Shown here: positions 1-9,352 of the stretch, piece after piece
Layout: each line of letters starts with the position of its first letter
Position numbering within the stretch: position 1 is the stretch's first letter
Assembly: GCA_035516155.1 (NCBI GenBank)
Contig: DATJAP010000016.1
Location: 62,001-126,000 of the forward strand
Source: JAJYKN01 sp035516155
GTDB lineage: Bacteria > Nitrospirota > UBA9217
Direction of reading: 5' to 3'
DNA: 64,000 nucleotides
Notes under the pieces: model-generated
The model's database searches: none
What the model was told of the DNA's origin: nothing
Seen by the model: only the letters and a program-made list of their open reading frames with translations
Program-made: the position numbers and the translations under genes

Positions 1-552
1 CGCATGCGATAAAGAATAACCGAGTTCTCCGCCTTCATGAATGGAACCAGGTGTTTCCGGTGCTGCGTGACTGGGAATGCCGCCGGGAAAAGAGAATTGG
101 GTGAAGAGCTTTTTCATGCCCTGCTCGTCTTGGGATATGTCCGGATACAACTCACTGTATGTGCCTTCCAGATAAGTGTTGGCCACCAATCCCGGCCCGC
201 CATGTCCAGGGCCCGTGATATAAATCATGTTCAGGTCATACCGCTTGATGACCCGATTAAGATGAACATAAATAAGGTTCAGGCCGGGCGTCGTTCCAAA
301 ATGGCCCAGCAGTCGCGGTTTGATATGTTCCAATTTTAACGGTTTTTTTAGCATCGGATTGTCATAGAGATAGATTTGGCCGACCGACAGGTAGTTGGCA
401 GCCCGCCAATAGGCGTTTATCCTTCGGAGCAGATCGAGCGACAATGGCTTACGCGCGACCGTCATCTTTTCTGTTTTCACGGCGAAGTTTTCCTCAAACC
501 CTCTTTTTAACGTCCGGACAATGTTCGTCTTAGACACTTTTTTTGTTTTCAT
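1..552 (-). CDS. xfp: Phosphoketolase, N-terminal part (cut by window edge)
   Basis: Thiamine-diphosphate enzyme that splits xylulose-5-phosphate and/or fructose-6-phosphate with phosphate to acetyl phosphate plus an aldose phosphate, in the cytoplasm. About 184 N-terminal residues are present; a typical member is near 790, so the C-terminal three quarters lie left of the window. Visible family signatures are INAYWRAANYLSVGQIYL, the cofactor-region motif GPGHGGPG and FPGGIPSH followed by PGSIHEGGELGYSL. The ATG at 552-550 is chosen; it starts inside the end of the acetate kinase gene, giving a 23-base overlap in another frame. A later ATG at the MTVARKPLSL segment is an alternative start. The overlap implies co-transcription with acetate kinase, which would turn the acetyl phosphate into acetate plus ATP. 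Confidence 0.93.
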   Translation of the reverse strand, partial: MKTKKVSKTNIVRTLKRGFEENFAVKTEKMTVARKPLSLDLLRRINAYWRAANYLSVGQIYLYDNPMLKKPLKLEHIKPRLLGHFGTTPGLNLIYVHLNRVIKRYDLNMIYITGPGHGGPGLVANTYLEGTYSELYPDISQDEQGMKKLFTQFSFPGGIPSHAAPETPGSIHEGGELGYSLSHA

Positions 553-1777
553 GATCATGTTCCCTTTCACTGGCAAGACCCAAAATGCGACAGACCGTTT
601 TAGCAATCATCCACTCCTCGTTCGTATGAATGACGCGGGCGGAGACCCGGCTTGTTTTCGTGGAAATCACATCCGCATTAACCGCGTTTTGTTTTGCTTC
701 GAGTTCGATCCCCAGAAATTCCAGTCCATCGCAGATCCGGACCCGTACTTCCGGAGAGTTCTCCCCGATACCGCCCGCGAATACCAGCGTGTCCAGTCCG
801 CCGAGCGCCGCGACAAATGCACCGATCCATTTTCTGGCCTGATAGCAGAACAGCGCGACCGCTTCAGCGGCGCGAACATCGTCCTCCTGGCGGTCAAGCA
901 AATCACGCATGTCGGAACTGGTTTCAGAAATGCCGAGGAGTCCCGATTCATTATTGATAAGATTGCTGAATTGTTTGGGTGTCAGGTTGTCGGTTCGCAT
1001 CAAGTACCACGCAACCCCGGGATCCAAATCACCAGTTCGGGTACCCATCATCAGTCCCGCAGTCGGCGTGAAGCCCATAGTGGTGTCGATGCTTTTGCCG
1101 TCGCGAACAGCAGCAAGACTTGCACCGTTGCCGAGGTGCGCCAGGATCACGCGGCCGCGAGCTACTTTTGTGCCTGCGACACGAGCGAGTTCTTCTACGA
1201 GATAGGCATAGGACAGGCCGTGGAAGCCATAGCGTTCGACGCCCCTTGCCTCGTAACGACGCGGGATTGGCAGTAACTTGGCAACACGTGGCATGGTGCG
1301 ATGAAATGCTGTGTCAAAGCAGGCCACTTGAGGCAGTTGAGGATATCGCCGGCGAAACGCCTCGATCAGCTCGATTTCTCGAGGCAGATGGTCCGGGTCA
1401 TACGGCCTGATGCGATGCAGTTCATCCAGCAGTTCCTGTGTGATACGCTCGGGTTCGGTATGTTTCATGCCATGGACCACACGGTGTCCCACAGCCGTGA
1501 CGAAAGCAAAGCCAATCCGCGCTTCGAGCCAATCGATCAGGACATTCGCCGCCGACCGGTGATCGGAGGCTTTGATGCCGAGGCTGTCCCGCTGATTCCG
1601 AGTCAGATCGGTGAAAGTCAGGTAAGTACCGGGCAAGCCAATGCGGTCAACCTTTCCGTACATCGACCGTTCCGGCGGGTCCTCTGTCCGATACAGCGCG
1701 AACTTGATGCTCGACGAGCCGCCGTTGATTGTCAAAACGCTTGCGTTCTCTGTTTTCATGGATGACTGGTTCGTCAT
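530..1777 (-). CDS. ackA: Acetate kinase
   Basis: Interconverts acetyl phosphate plus ADP and acetate plus ATP. The 415-residue protein is normal in length for the family. It has the N-terminal phosphate-binding signature NGGSSSIKF, the second signature RYGFHGLSYAYL, the HLGNGAS motif, MMGTRTGDLDPG and the C-terminal FAGGIGENSPEVR. Another ATG six residues downstream (MKTENAS) could also be the start; neither has a strong ribosome-binding site. The gene sits between phosphoglucomutase upstream and phosphoketolase downstream on the same strand, overlapping the latter by 23 bases. The context points to substrate-level ATP formation in the phosphoketolase route rather than the usual pta-ackA pair; no phosphotransacetylase is visible here. 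Confidence 0.96.
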   Translation of the reverse strand: MTNQSSMKTENASVLTINGGSSSIKFALYRTEDPPERSMYGKVDRIGLPGTYLTFTDLTRNQRDSLGIKASDHRSAANVLIDWLEARIGFAFVTAVGHRVVHGMKHTEPERITQELLDELHRIRPYDPDHLPREIELIEAFRRRYPQLPQVACFDTAFHRTMPRVAKLLPIPRRYEARGVERYGFHGLSYAYLVEELARVAGTKVARGRVILAHLGNGASLAAVRDGKSIDTTMGFTPTAGLMMGTRTGDLDPGVAWYLMRTDNLTPKQFSNLINNESGLLGISETSSDMRDLLDRQEDDVRAAEAVALFCYQARKWIGAFVAALGGLDTLVFAGGIGENSPEVRVRICDGLEFLGIELEAKQNAVNADVISTKTSRVSARVIHTNEEWMIAKTVCRILGLASEREHDHENKKSV

Positions 1778-1953
1778 TCTGCTAACTCCAGTCCGTATGC
1801 GGCCCTATGCGTGTACGTGGACTTGTAAATTCGTGTGAAGAATGCCGCGGTTTCCCACACCTTCTGCTATCTCGACGAACGTCAGGATGTTTTCGGAACA
1901 GACTATTTGCCTGACCGGTACTTGGGCTATGTCCGCGACGGAATCCCTGGCCG

Positions 1954-3603
1954 CTATGGAGACGCCGCCAGTGCATCGCTGACAATCGTCTGCGCTTCCT
2001 CCTGGATGCGATGCAAATGGTCCTTGCCGAGGAAGCTTTCTACGTATATCTTATAGATGTCCTCTGTCCCCGACGGTCGTGCCGCGAACCATCCGCTTTT
2101 TGCTATCACCTTTAACCCCCCTATTGGAACGTTGTTGCCGGACGCCAGGGTGAAAATGCTCTCTATCTTCTCCCCCGCCAAAACGGTCGACGTAACTTGG
2201 CTCGGAGAGAGTTTTTTCAAGATCTCTTTTTGCGCCGGGGTTGCCGGCGCTTCGATCCGGTCGTAGAGTGGTTCTCCGAACTCGGCGGTAAGCTCACGAT
2301 AGATCTTGCCGGGATCGCGGCCCATCCGCGCCGTAATCTCCGCCGCGAGGAGGGCCGGGACGATCCCGTCCTTGTCAGTCGTCCAGACGCTCCCGTCTCG
2401 ACGGAGGAAGGACGCGCCCGCGCTCTCTTCGCCGCCGAACCCGAGAGAACCGTCAAGCAGGCCGTCGACAAACCATTTGAAACCTACGGGAACTTCGTAG
2501 AGTTTTCTGCCGAGCTTCGCAGTGACGAGATCAATCATTCGGCTGCTCACCACCGTCTTGCCGACAGCCGCTTCCTTACGCCAGTTCGGCCGGTGTTGAA
2601 AAAGGTAGTAGACGGCTACAGAAAGATAGTGATTGGGCGGAAGCAGCCCTTCGTTTCTGGTGACAATCCCGTGCCGATCATGGTCGGTGTCGCAGGCAAA
2701 GGCCACATCGAACCGGTTTTTCAGCCCGATTAACCGCTTCATTGCATAAGGCGACGAAGGATCCATTCGTATCCTGCCGTCCCAATCTAAGGTCATGAAA
2801 CGGAACGTGGGATCAATGACGTCGTTTACTACGGTCAGATCCAAACCATATCGTTCGCCGATTAGAGGCCAGTAGTGGACCCCGGCGCCGCCGAGAGGGT
2901 CAACGCCCAGACTGATATTTGCCTCTCGAATAACCTCCATGTCGATCACGTTGCCTAGATCGTTTACATAGGAATCAAGATAATTGTGCCGGTGCGTCGT
3001 ACCGGCACGAATCGCCTTCTCATACGGCATTCTTCTTACACGTGTTAGGCCATTGGCAAGAAACTCGTTCGCCATCACCTCGATCCAGCCGGTGATGTCC
3101 GGCTCCGCCGGACCACCAGTGGGGGGATTGTACTTGAAGCCTCCGTCATCGGGCGGATTATGGGAAGGCGTAATCACGATGCCATCCGCGAGTCCTTTCG
3201 TGCGGTCGCGGTTATGCGTGAGAATTGCGTGGGAGATGACGGGGGTAGGAGTGTATTCCTCTTTCTCCGCGATCATGACCTCCACCCCATTGGCCGCCAG
3301 AACTTCAAGGGCGCTGACAAAAGCAGGCACGGAGATCGCGTGGGTGTCCATGCCGAGAAACAGCGGGCCGTCTATTTTTTTCTCTTGGCGATAAAGGCAA
3401 ATAGCCTGGGTGATGGCAAGAATGTGTTTTTCATTGAAAGTTTTTTTCAGAGAAGAACCGCGGTGTCCCGAGGTGCCGAACGAGACCCGCTGTCCCTGCA
3501 CTGAGGGATCCGGTGCCTCGGTGTAGTAGGCCGAGACCAGCTTCGGCACGTTTACCAGCATTGATGGTTCCGCGGGCTTGCCCGCATGATTGCTTATGTT
3601 CAA
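1954..3603 (-). CDS. pgm: Phosphoglucomutase (alpha-D-glucose phosphate-specific)
   Basis: Interconverts glucose-1-phosphate and glucose-6-phosphate, linking glycogen or sugar-nucleotide pools to central metabolism. About 549 residues, matching the E. coli Pgm class. Motifs in order: FGTSGHRGSS near the N-terminus, the phosphoserine loop TPSHNPPDDGG, the metal loop DTDHDRHG, the sugar-binding loop GFGGEESAG and the phosphate-binding RPSGTED near the C-terminus. A TTG at 3603 is chosen as start because it gives an N-terminus (MNISNHAGKPAE) that lines up with the family start, and a GGGGGA ribosome-binding site lies just upstream; a GTG at 3633 would add ten residues. Same-strand neighbours are the HAD hydrolase upstream and acetate kinase downstream, so it probably feeds sugar phosphate into the phosphoketolase branch. 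Confidence 0.95.
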   Translation of the reverse strand: MNISNHAGKPAEPSMLVNVPKLVSAYYTEAPDPSVQGQRVSFGTSGHRGSSLKKTFNEKHILAITQAICLYRQEKKIDGPLFLGMDTHAISVPAFVSALEVLAANGVEVMIAEKEEYTPTPVISHAILTHNRDRTKGLADGIVITPSHNPPDDGGFKYNPPTGGPAEPDITGWIEVMANEFLANGLTRVRRMPYEKAIRAGTTHRHNYLDSYVNDLGNVIDMEVIREANISLGVDPLGGAGVHYWPLIGERYGLDLTVVNDVIDPTFRFMTLDWDGRIRMDPSSPYAMKRLIGLKNRFDVAFACDTDHDRHGIVTRNEGLLPPNHYLSVAVYYLFQHRPNWRKEAAVGKTVVSSRMIDLVTAKLGRKLYEVPVGFKWFVDGLLDGSLGFGGEESAGASFLRRDGSVWTTDKDGIVPALLAAEITARMGRDPGKIYRELTAEFGEPLYDRIEAPATPAQKEILKKLSPSQVTSTVLAGEKIESIFTLASGNNVPIGGLKVIAKSGWFAARPSGTEDIYKIYVESFLGKDHLHRIQEEAQTIVSDALAASP

Positions 3604-3748
3604 AGCTGTCCCCCTGGAGCCGGAATCGTCCACTCCTCAACGGATTGACCACTTTCTGACAATTGATGAGAAAGCGATATTTTTCGATCGCACATATCCT
3701 TCCCCGGCCGCAACGCTCCGTAAGGGCCACCCACCTGGCTCTGCCGTT

Positions 3749-4468
3749 CTATTGTTTCCCGGCGGTGCCGAGAAGCGCGGCTAAGTCGTAATGCACGAGA
3801 TCCCCAATCCGCTCGACGGTTATTTGGGCCCGCGGATAGGCATCGGCATTTCTTTGGTCGAGCGCATAATGGCCCTGGCGTGGAAAGACCGTCGTCAACC
3901 GGCCGCCCCAGATACTTTTCATGGCGGCGAGAATACGCAGCTTGTCATCCACCATTACATAGTGTCTCGCTGGATAGCGCTTCTCCACGTCGGACAGCAT
4001 ACGTTCTTTGTGAACATAGATGAGAACGCGCCCCTCAACGGCGTTCCACAAGCCCGATCTCTGGACTTTACGCGGCTGAAAAACAACATCGCCGTCAGAC
4101 AGAATCACTGCCGGCCCCCATGCTTGAACGTGTGTAAGGACTTCCAGTGATTTCGGATACAGTCTGTCGGCAAACGGATAATCTACAAGGAATGATGACA
4201 TCAGCAGGAGCCGATGATCGCGCTGCTTTTCGAGGCGGTAACGCTGCAGAGCGCCCAGGTAGTCCGTATAACCGAGCTCGGTTCGCAGCTCTTCCAAGAT
4301 GGCAAAATACCGGTTTTTGCTTTCGGCCCCGAATTCTCTTTCAAGGTGGCGTCGAAGGTCCATTTCCACCATGTCGTTATCTAGCAATGTGTTGTCTACA
4401 TCGAATAGGAACACAATTTCGTTCGAATGGTTCACCAGAGTTCTCCGGATCACACTGCCGTTATACAA
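3749..4468 (-). CDS. HAD-superfamily hydrolase
   Basis: Predicted phosphatase of the haloacid dehalogenase superfamily. The N-terminal motif I is FLFDVDNTLLDND, with the two catalytic aspartates spaced as DxD. A later LSDGD is motif II-like, and VDDKLRILAA is motif III/IV-like. The length of about 239 residues fits a HAD protein with a helical cap (roughly residues 30-110). The substrate cannot be read from the sequence. The start is uncertain: the longest frame begins at a TTG at 4468, and a GTG a few codons on is an alternative. It lies upstream of pgm on the same strand, so a sugar-phosphate role is possible but only inferred. Confidence 0.8.
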   Translation of the reverse strand: MYNGSVIRRTLVNHSNEIVFLFDVDNTLLDNDMVEMDLRRHLEREFGAESKNRYFAILEELRTELGYTDYLGALQRYRLEKQRDHRLLLMSSFLVDYPFADRLYPKSLEVLTHVQAWGPAVILSDGDVVFQPRKVQRSGLWNAVEGRVLIYVHKERMLSDVEKRYPARHYVMVDDKLRILAAMKSIWGGRLTTVFPRQGHYALDQRNADAYPRAQITVERIGDLVHYDLAALLGTAGKQ

Positions 4469-4851
4469 TGTCTTCTCGCCTCTGCATCATTCGATCCGAC
4501 CCTCTCTTGGCGACGTTATTGAACCACGATCCACATGATGTGGCGACACCCATTCAAGGCGCGTATTCCTGCCGATGGGCGTGATTAGGAAACCGTACAT
4601 GGCTATGAGGGCCCCGATTTCCCTTTCAAAGGTCGCGTCAAACAAGAGCCTGCTGGCCACATAACCCTTTTGGCGGTTTAATTCACGATGCACTGCAAAA
4701 TCGCACCGGATGCCGCAGATAGATCTATGAAAAAACAAGCATTTCCCAATGCCATCTTTACAGCCTCCTTGAGCTGGATTAGACTCCTTTTATTTTAACA
4801 GATATTCCGGAAGCTCTCGAAAGTTAATTACGTACGCGGGCGCCCGTAGTG
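4469..4851. other. Gap between HAD hydrolase and P-type ATPase genes
   Basis: No gene can be supported here. A minus-strand open frame of 83 codons (4487-4738) exists but has only a weak TTG-type start, no ribosome-binding site and no recognisable domain. It could be a small unknown gene or chance. Confidence 0.4.
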
Positions 4852-7278
4852 CTACAATCCGAATTTCCTGAACAAATAGTATTTAGGAAAGTCTATGCCG
4901 AGCGTAAAGACTATCGAGAAGCCCAGTACCGTGAGGACAAGATAAGGGGGAAGGGGAGGAACAATGATGCCGTAAACACCCAGGAGCGCAAATCCGATGA
5001 TAGTCGCCATGCTCAGGAGCAGCAATTCCCGGCCCGGCCACGATGACCAGAAATGCCGCCTCTCCCGCACGATCAACACCCTGAACTGGCTGTTGAATAT
5101 CAGGTTCAGCATGACCAGCGTGCGTAGTTGTTTCCATTCAAGATGAAAATAATTTTTCCCCATCGAAATGACGAGTAAGCCCTCCACAATGAGGAGCATG
5201 GCGGGAACCAGCGAAGCCAGCGTAATGTTCCTGACGTCCCATTTGTTCGGATTGGGCGTAGAGGTCACCCTATCGGTTGCCAGGGACATGGTCACGAAAT
5301 CGTTTGCGAACACGAGCAGCGACATACCAAGCAAAGAGAGCACGATATCGTGGAGCCAGAAGAAGCTCAGGGTGATCAACCCGACGAATTCAATGACCTT
5401 CGTGACTTTGTTGAGGACCCAGGTGAGCATCCGCTGGTAAGTCTGCCTGCTTATGGTCACCGCATCGATGATCACGCTGATCCCCGGTTCCGTCAGGACT
5501 ACGCTTGCGGAGGCTTTTGCCACGTCGGTCGAGTTGCTCACCGCGATACCCATCTCCGCCTGCTTGAGTGCCGGAGCATCGTTCACCCCGTCTCCGGTCA
5601 TTCCCACCATGTGTCCCCGCGACTGCAGGAGTTTCACGACTTTGTACTTGTCCTCGGGATAGATCTCCGCGAATCCGTCGCTTTCTCCTACGATGCGGAC
5701 CTGTTCGTCTTCGCTCAATCCCTGCATGTCCGCCATCCGGATAATGTTACTCCCGATCCCTACCTGGAAGGCCATTTCTTTTGCTATGGCCATATTATCG
5801 CCCGTAAGCATGATCGGCTTGATTCCCAGCGTTCGCGCCCGTTTGATCATGTTTCTTGATTCCGGCCTGGGCGGGTCAGCCATCGGAAGCAATCCGATTA
5901 ATTTGAACTCATCCGGACCGTCACCTTCCGACCGTGCGACCGCCAATGTTCTGAATCCGTTCCGGGAAAACTCTTCTATCATTCCGCTTGCTTTCTGCTT
6001 TGTCTCATGATCCATACCCCGACATAGGGATATGACCACCTGGGCCGCGCCTTTTACAGCTTTGAAGCGCCTTCCTTGGGCTTCGATGACCGCCTCTGTT
6101 CTCTTGATGGATGGGTCGAAGGGCTTAAACGAGAGTTGACGGTAGGGCTTGAGATCAACGCCCGCGGTTTTTGCATATTCAAGGACCGCGCTGTCTATGA
6201 GATCCATGCCTTCCCGCTGGGATGCCAATGCTGCCGTGACGATAACATCTGCCTTCCGATATCCGGAAAACCAAACGGCATCGCTCACGGCCAACTTGTT
6301 CTGCGTTATGGTCCCTGTTTTATCAACACAGAGAACATCGATGGAAGCCGCGTCCTCGATCGAATCGAGCCTGGTCACCAGCGCGCCCTTCCGTGCAAGA
6401 TCCATTGCTCCCACAGCCTGAACGATAGTGAGCACGGCTGGAAGAGCTACGGGGACTGCGCCCATGAGGAAGATCACTGCCAGCGTCAGCACGGTGACGA
6501 GGTGTTCGTGTAAATTCGCGAGCAGGCCGTACGCCAGCACCAGGATCAGCGCGCTTACTCCAAGAATCATCATGTATTTGACAATCGCCATCATCACTGC
6601 TTCCTGATGGGACTTGGGCTTGGCTATCTTGACTAGTTCCGCGGTTTTTCCGAAAAACGTATTTACGCCGGTATTGATTATGACGCACCTCGCCTCTCCT
6701 CTGCGGATGACGGCGCTCGAGTAAATAATGTCCGATTCACGTATCTCGACCGGGAGGGATTCTCCGGTCAAAGCCGATGCGTCGACCGAAAGTTCGCCGT
6801 CTACGACTTTAGCATCAGCCGGCACGATGTCCCCGAGCCCGATGGCGATAATGTCTCCAGGAGCGAGCTCTCTTGCCTCTTGCATTCCCCATTTCCCGTC
6901 CCGCAATACCTTCGCCCTGATTGCCAGCTTTTTTTTGAGGAGCTCAACCGCTCTTTGTGAACCGCGCGAGTGAAGGTGGCCTATGACGGCGTTTACCGTG
7001 AGCAGCACGAAGATAATGATTCCTTCAAGGGTATGATGCAGTAAGAACGATAGTCCCATTGCCAGCTCCAGCAGCCACGGCATGGGGCCCCAATAGCGTA
7101 GCAAGAATTCAAGAAACGAGTTCTTCTTTTTTTCCGCTATTTCATTATGCCCGAATATCGCGAGCCGTTTTACGGCTTCAGACTGAGTAAGGCCGTCCCT
7201 GGATGTCTCCAGGCGCTGAAGCGATTCTTCCCAGGAGAGGCCCTTATAGTCGGAGGTACTTCTCAATTTTAAATCCAT
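4852..7278 (-). CDS. Plasma-membrane proton-efflux P-type ATPase
   Basis: Type IIIA P-type ATPase, predicted to pump protons out across the inner membrane at the cost of ATP. About 808 residues, close to archaeal and bacterial Pma-like pumps. Visible are the actuator-domain motif LTGESLPV, the M4 stretch with VPVALPAVLT, the phosphorylation site CVDKTGTITQNKL, the nucleotide-domain segment KGAAQVV, and the hinge GMTGDGVNDAPALKQAEMGIAV. Ten hydrophobic segments are expected and several are obvious at both ends. The ATG at 7278 (MDLKLRSTS) is preferred over a longer in-frame extension that would run into the upstream universal stress gene. It lies 16 bases downstream of that gene, so the two are probably co-transcribed. 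Cation specificity is inferred from family resemblance. Confidence 0.92.
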   Translation of the reverse strand: MDLKLRSTSDYKGLSWEESLQRLETSRDGLTQSEAVKRLAIFGHNEIAEKKKNSFLEFLLRYWGPMPWLLELAMGLSFLLHHTLEGIIIFVLLTVNAVIGHLHSRGSQRAVELLKKKLAIRAKVLRDGKWGMQEARELAPGDIIAIGLGDIVPADAKVVDGELSVDASALTGESLPVEIRESDIIYSSAVIRRGEARCVIINTGVNTFFGKTAELVKIAKPKSHQEAVMMAIVKYMMILGVSALILVLAYGLLANLHEHLVTVLTLAVIFLMGAVPVALPAVLTIVQAVGAMDLARKGALVTRLDSIEDAASIDVLCVDKTGTITQNKLAVSDAVWFSGYRKADVIVTAALASQREGMDLIDSAVLEYAKTAGVDLKPYRQLSFKPFDPSIKRTEAVIEAQGRRFKAVKGAAQVVISLCRGMDHETKQKASGMIEEFSRNGFRTLAVARSEGDGPDEFKLIGLLPMADPPRPESRNMIKRARTLGIKPIMLTGDNMAIAKEMAFQVGIGSNIIRMADMQGLSEDEQVRIVGESDGFAEIYPEDKYKVVKLLQSRGHMVGMTGDGVNDAPALKQAEMGIAVSNSTDVAKASASVVLTEPGISVIIDAVTISRQTYQRMLTWVLNKVTKVIEFVGLITLSFFWLHDIVLSLLGMSLLVFANDFVTMSLATDRVTSTPNPNKWDVRNITLASLVPAMLLIVEGLLVISMGKNYFHLEWKQLRTLVMLNLIFNSQFRVLIVRERRHFWSSWPGRELLLLSMATIIGFALLGVYGIIVPPLPPYLVLTVLGFSIVFTLGIDFPKYYLFRKFGL

Positions 7279-7294
7279 TCCGGCCTTTTCCCCT

Positions 7295-8140
7295 TCAGGA
7301 GGCTCTTTTTGCGACGAGAATGGCGCAGGGTGCCAGGCCAATCACCTTTTCCGTCGTACTGCCCATCAGGAGTCTCCTGAGCCCTGTTTTCCCGTACGCA
7401 CCCATGACGATCAGATCGACGCCCATGCTTTTTGCGGTCTCGACTATTACTTCATGGGGTTTTCCGGCAAGGGCTATCTTCTCGGCGTGAACCCCAGCCT
7501 GCTGCGCTGCCAGCGCTATATCACCGACATTCGCCCGCGCTTTTCCCTTCTGGTCTTCCGAGGGAACCACGGAAATTACCATCAGGCGACTTCCAGTGCG
7601 TTTTGCAACTTCAATTGCGTCTGTTCCCGCCGTGTTGGCGTGCTCCGATCCGTCCGTTGCAACCAAAATATTCTTGTACCCGATCCGTGCTGCGCGGGGA
7701 ACGACCAGGACTTTGCACGGCGCATGCCCGATGACTTTTGCGGCTGCACTGCCGAGGAGGACCTTCTCCAATCCGCTGCGGCCGCGTCTCCCGACTGCGA
7801 TCATATCGATTTCTTTTTGCACCGCCTCTTCAACAATAAGCCGGGAGGCGCTGTCCCCACGACGCAAAATCGTCTCGCAGGATGGTATTTCTTCCAACGC
7901 CCTCACCTTGAGGGATGCAAGGTATCGGGCGGCTTCCTCGGTTTCTTTCTGCAGAAGCTCCGCACCGGCGGTCTCATATTCCGGATTTTTTTCCACAACC
8001 GTCATGACATAGAGTTTGCTCGAACAGTGCTTCGCGAAAGTTATCGCCGCGGTCAACGCACCCTCGCTAAACATCGAACGGTCTGTTGCTACAAGTATTT
8101 TATCAAGTTTTGATACGGGACAGGACTGGACACGGTTCAT
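7295..8140 (-). CDS. Tandem-domain universal stress protein
   Basis: 281 residues made of two UspA domains, roughly residues 10-145 and 152-280. Each begins with a beta-strand motif (KILVATDRS and NILVATDGSEHA) and ends with the ATP-binding pattern G-x2-G-x9-G-S/T (GRRGRSGLEKVLLGSAAAKV and GAYGKTGLRRLLMGSTTEKV), so both halves look able to bind ATP. The start ATG follows a good GGAGG ribosome-binding site. It is the first gene of the minus-strand cluster that continues into the proton ATPase, which suggests a stress or energy-limitation programme. A 7-4-7 inverted repeat lies upstream at 8266-8283. Confidence 0.92.
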   Translation of the reverse strand: MNRVQSCPVSKLDKILVATDRSMFSEGALTAAITFAKHCSSKLYVMTVVEKNPEYETAGAELLQKETEEAARYLASLKVRALEEIPSCETILRRGDSASRLIVEEAVQKEIDMIAVGRRGRSGLEKVLLGSAAAKVIGHAPCKVLVVPRAARIGYKNILVATDGSEHANTAGTDAIEVAKRTGSRLMVISVVPSEDQKGKARANVGDIALAAQQAGVHAEKIALAGKPHEVIVETAKSMGVDLIVMGAYGKTGLRRLLMGSTTEKVIGLAPCAILVAKRAS

Positions 8141-8265
8141 GGTGTAACCTCCATGGATTATAATCCTTTTGATTTTTTGACTTTCCCATAAAGCCTGCTC
8201 TGAGTAACTCGATTTTGCATCGCCTTGGCTACCGGTCGGTTCAATGTGCCTTGGATAAAAACGAG

Positions 8266-8283
8266 TAAAGTACGTTTACTTTA
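8266..8283. promoter_or_regulatory. Operator-like inverted repeat upstream of the universal stress gene
   Basis: TAAAGTA, four bases, TACTTTA: a perfect 7-base dyad about 125 bases before the stress-protein start. Geometry suits a dimeric regulator; no known box is recognised. Confidence 0.3.
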
Positions 8284-8359
8284 AGTTTACCCCATTCCAT
8301 GACCAGTAATGATTCGTCGCATTTCATATGGAACAGAGATCACAATTTCCACAGCAATA

Positions 8360-9061
8360 TCATCTATTGGCTTCTATATAGGAGATGCCGTCTTTCGGGA
8401 TAACGTACGCCTTGTTTAGACTCTCGTCATAGAAAAAAAAGTAATTGCTGTTTGCTTCAAGAATAATGCAGTTATCCGGGTTTATGCTGACGTCTCTGAC
8501 GAAATGTACACGGTAATTTTTCAAGCTGTGCATCGGTTCGTGCAACACGTAATCTCGATTATAGACGATCGTAGAGGTTATCAATAACACGTACAGGATA
8601 AACCCTGTAAAATAAAAGTAGCGAGAATAGGAATCGTGGTTGCCTTTGAAGATTTTTTTGAAGAGGACGTAGTCACCGCCGGCATACATCGCGAACGACA
8701 ACAGAAAATATCCTGAGGGCTCCTTATACTTAATTAGCATGAGCATTCCCGCCATGAACATAACAAAAGGAATACAGTACAGCAGTGCGGCCACAAGCCG
8801 GTGATACTGGAATTTCTGCTTCTCACGCATAACGTATCGAGCCAGGTAACTGCTCATGATAGCAAACAGAATGGCAATGATGATGAGATATACTTTCTCG
8901 ATACTAGAGGCGAGATAGTCTTGTAGGGTAAAAAACTGTTCTACCTTAATATGAAACAGTCTGAAGAAGAAAAAATTGTAAATAAAACCGGTAAAAATAA
9001 AGATCGCGGCAATGGCCAGGTAGAATACCTGTAAATCGCTTATATGTAGAATTCTTTTCAT
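8360..9061 (-). CDS. Multi-pass membrane protein of unknown function
   Basis: No family is recognised. The protein of about 233 residues has some five hydrophobic segments: around residues 10-32, 53-75, 90-112, 118-135 and 153-175. A soluble C-terminal tail of about 55 residues (starting near NYRVHFVRDVSINPDNC) ends in ISYIEANR. The ATG at 9061 (MKRILHISDLQ) is preferred; an upstream TTG would add 25 polar residues without a ribosome-binding site. It stands alone, separated by about 215 bases from the upstream end of the surrounding genes. Confidence 0.65.
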   Translation of the reverse strand: MKRILHISDLQVFYLAIAAIFIFTGFIYNFFFFRLFHIKVEQFFTLQDYLASSIEKVYLIIIAILFAIMSSYLARYVMREKQKFQYHRLVAALLYCIPFVMFMAGMLMLIKYKEPSGYFLLSFAMYAGGDYVLFKKIFKGNHDSYSRYFYFTGFILYVLLITSTIVYNRDYVLHEPMHSLKNYRVHFVRDVSINPDNCIILEANSNYFFFYDESLNKAYVIPKDGISYIEANR

Positions 9062-9352
9062 TTTTATTTTGCCATCCGTTGCCGACAGAGTAACTTGCTG
9101 TCTCGTGGTGTTGGACGATGACTCTTTTTTGTTCAATCCAGAGAATTATGACATTCCTCCTGTATCTCGTGCCCTCGTCCTGCATATCCTTTCAGAAGTA
9201 TTTTTTCCAGCTGAAGTCGGTTCGCGTTTCGCCGGCGTTTCGGAATATTGGATGTTGTCTTTTGGGGCATTCATACCTTGCATTCAGAAGCGTGTGCCTA
9301 CCCTTGCTGCCATCTCAGGACTAAAACGGGAATGACCTGCTGTACTTATTAT

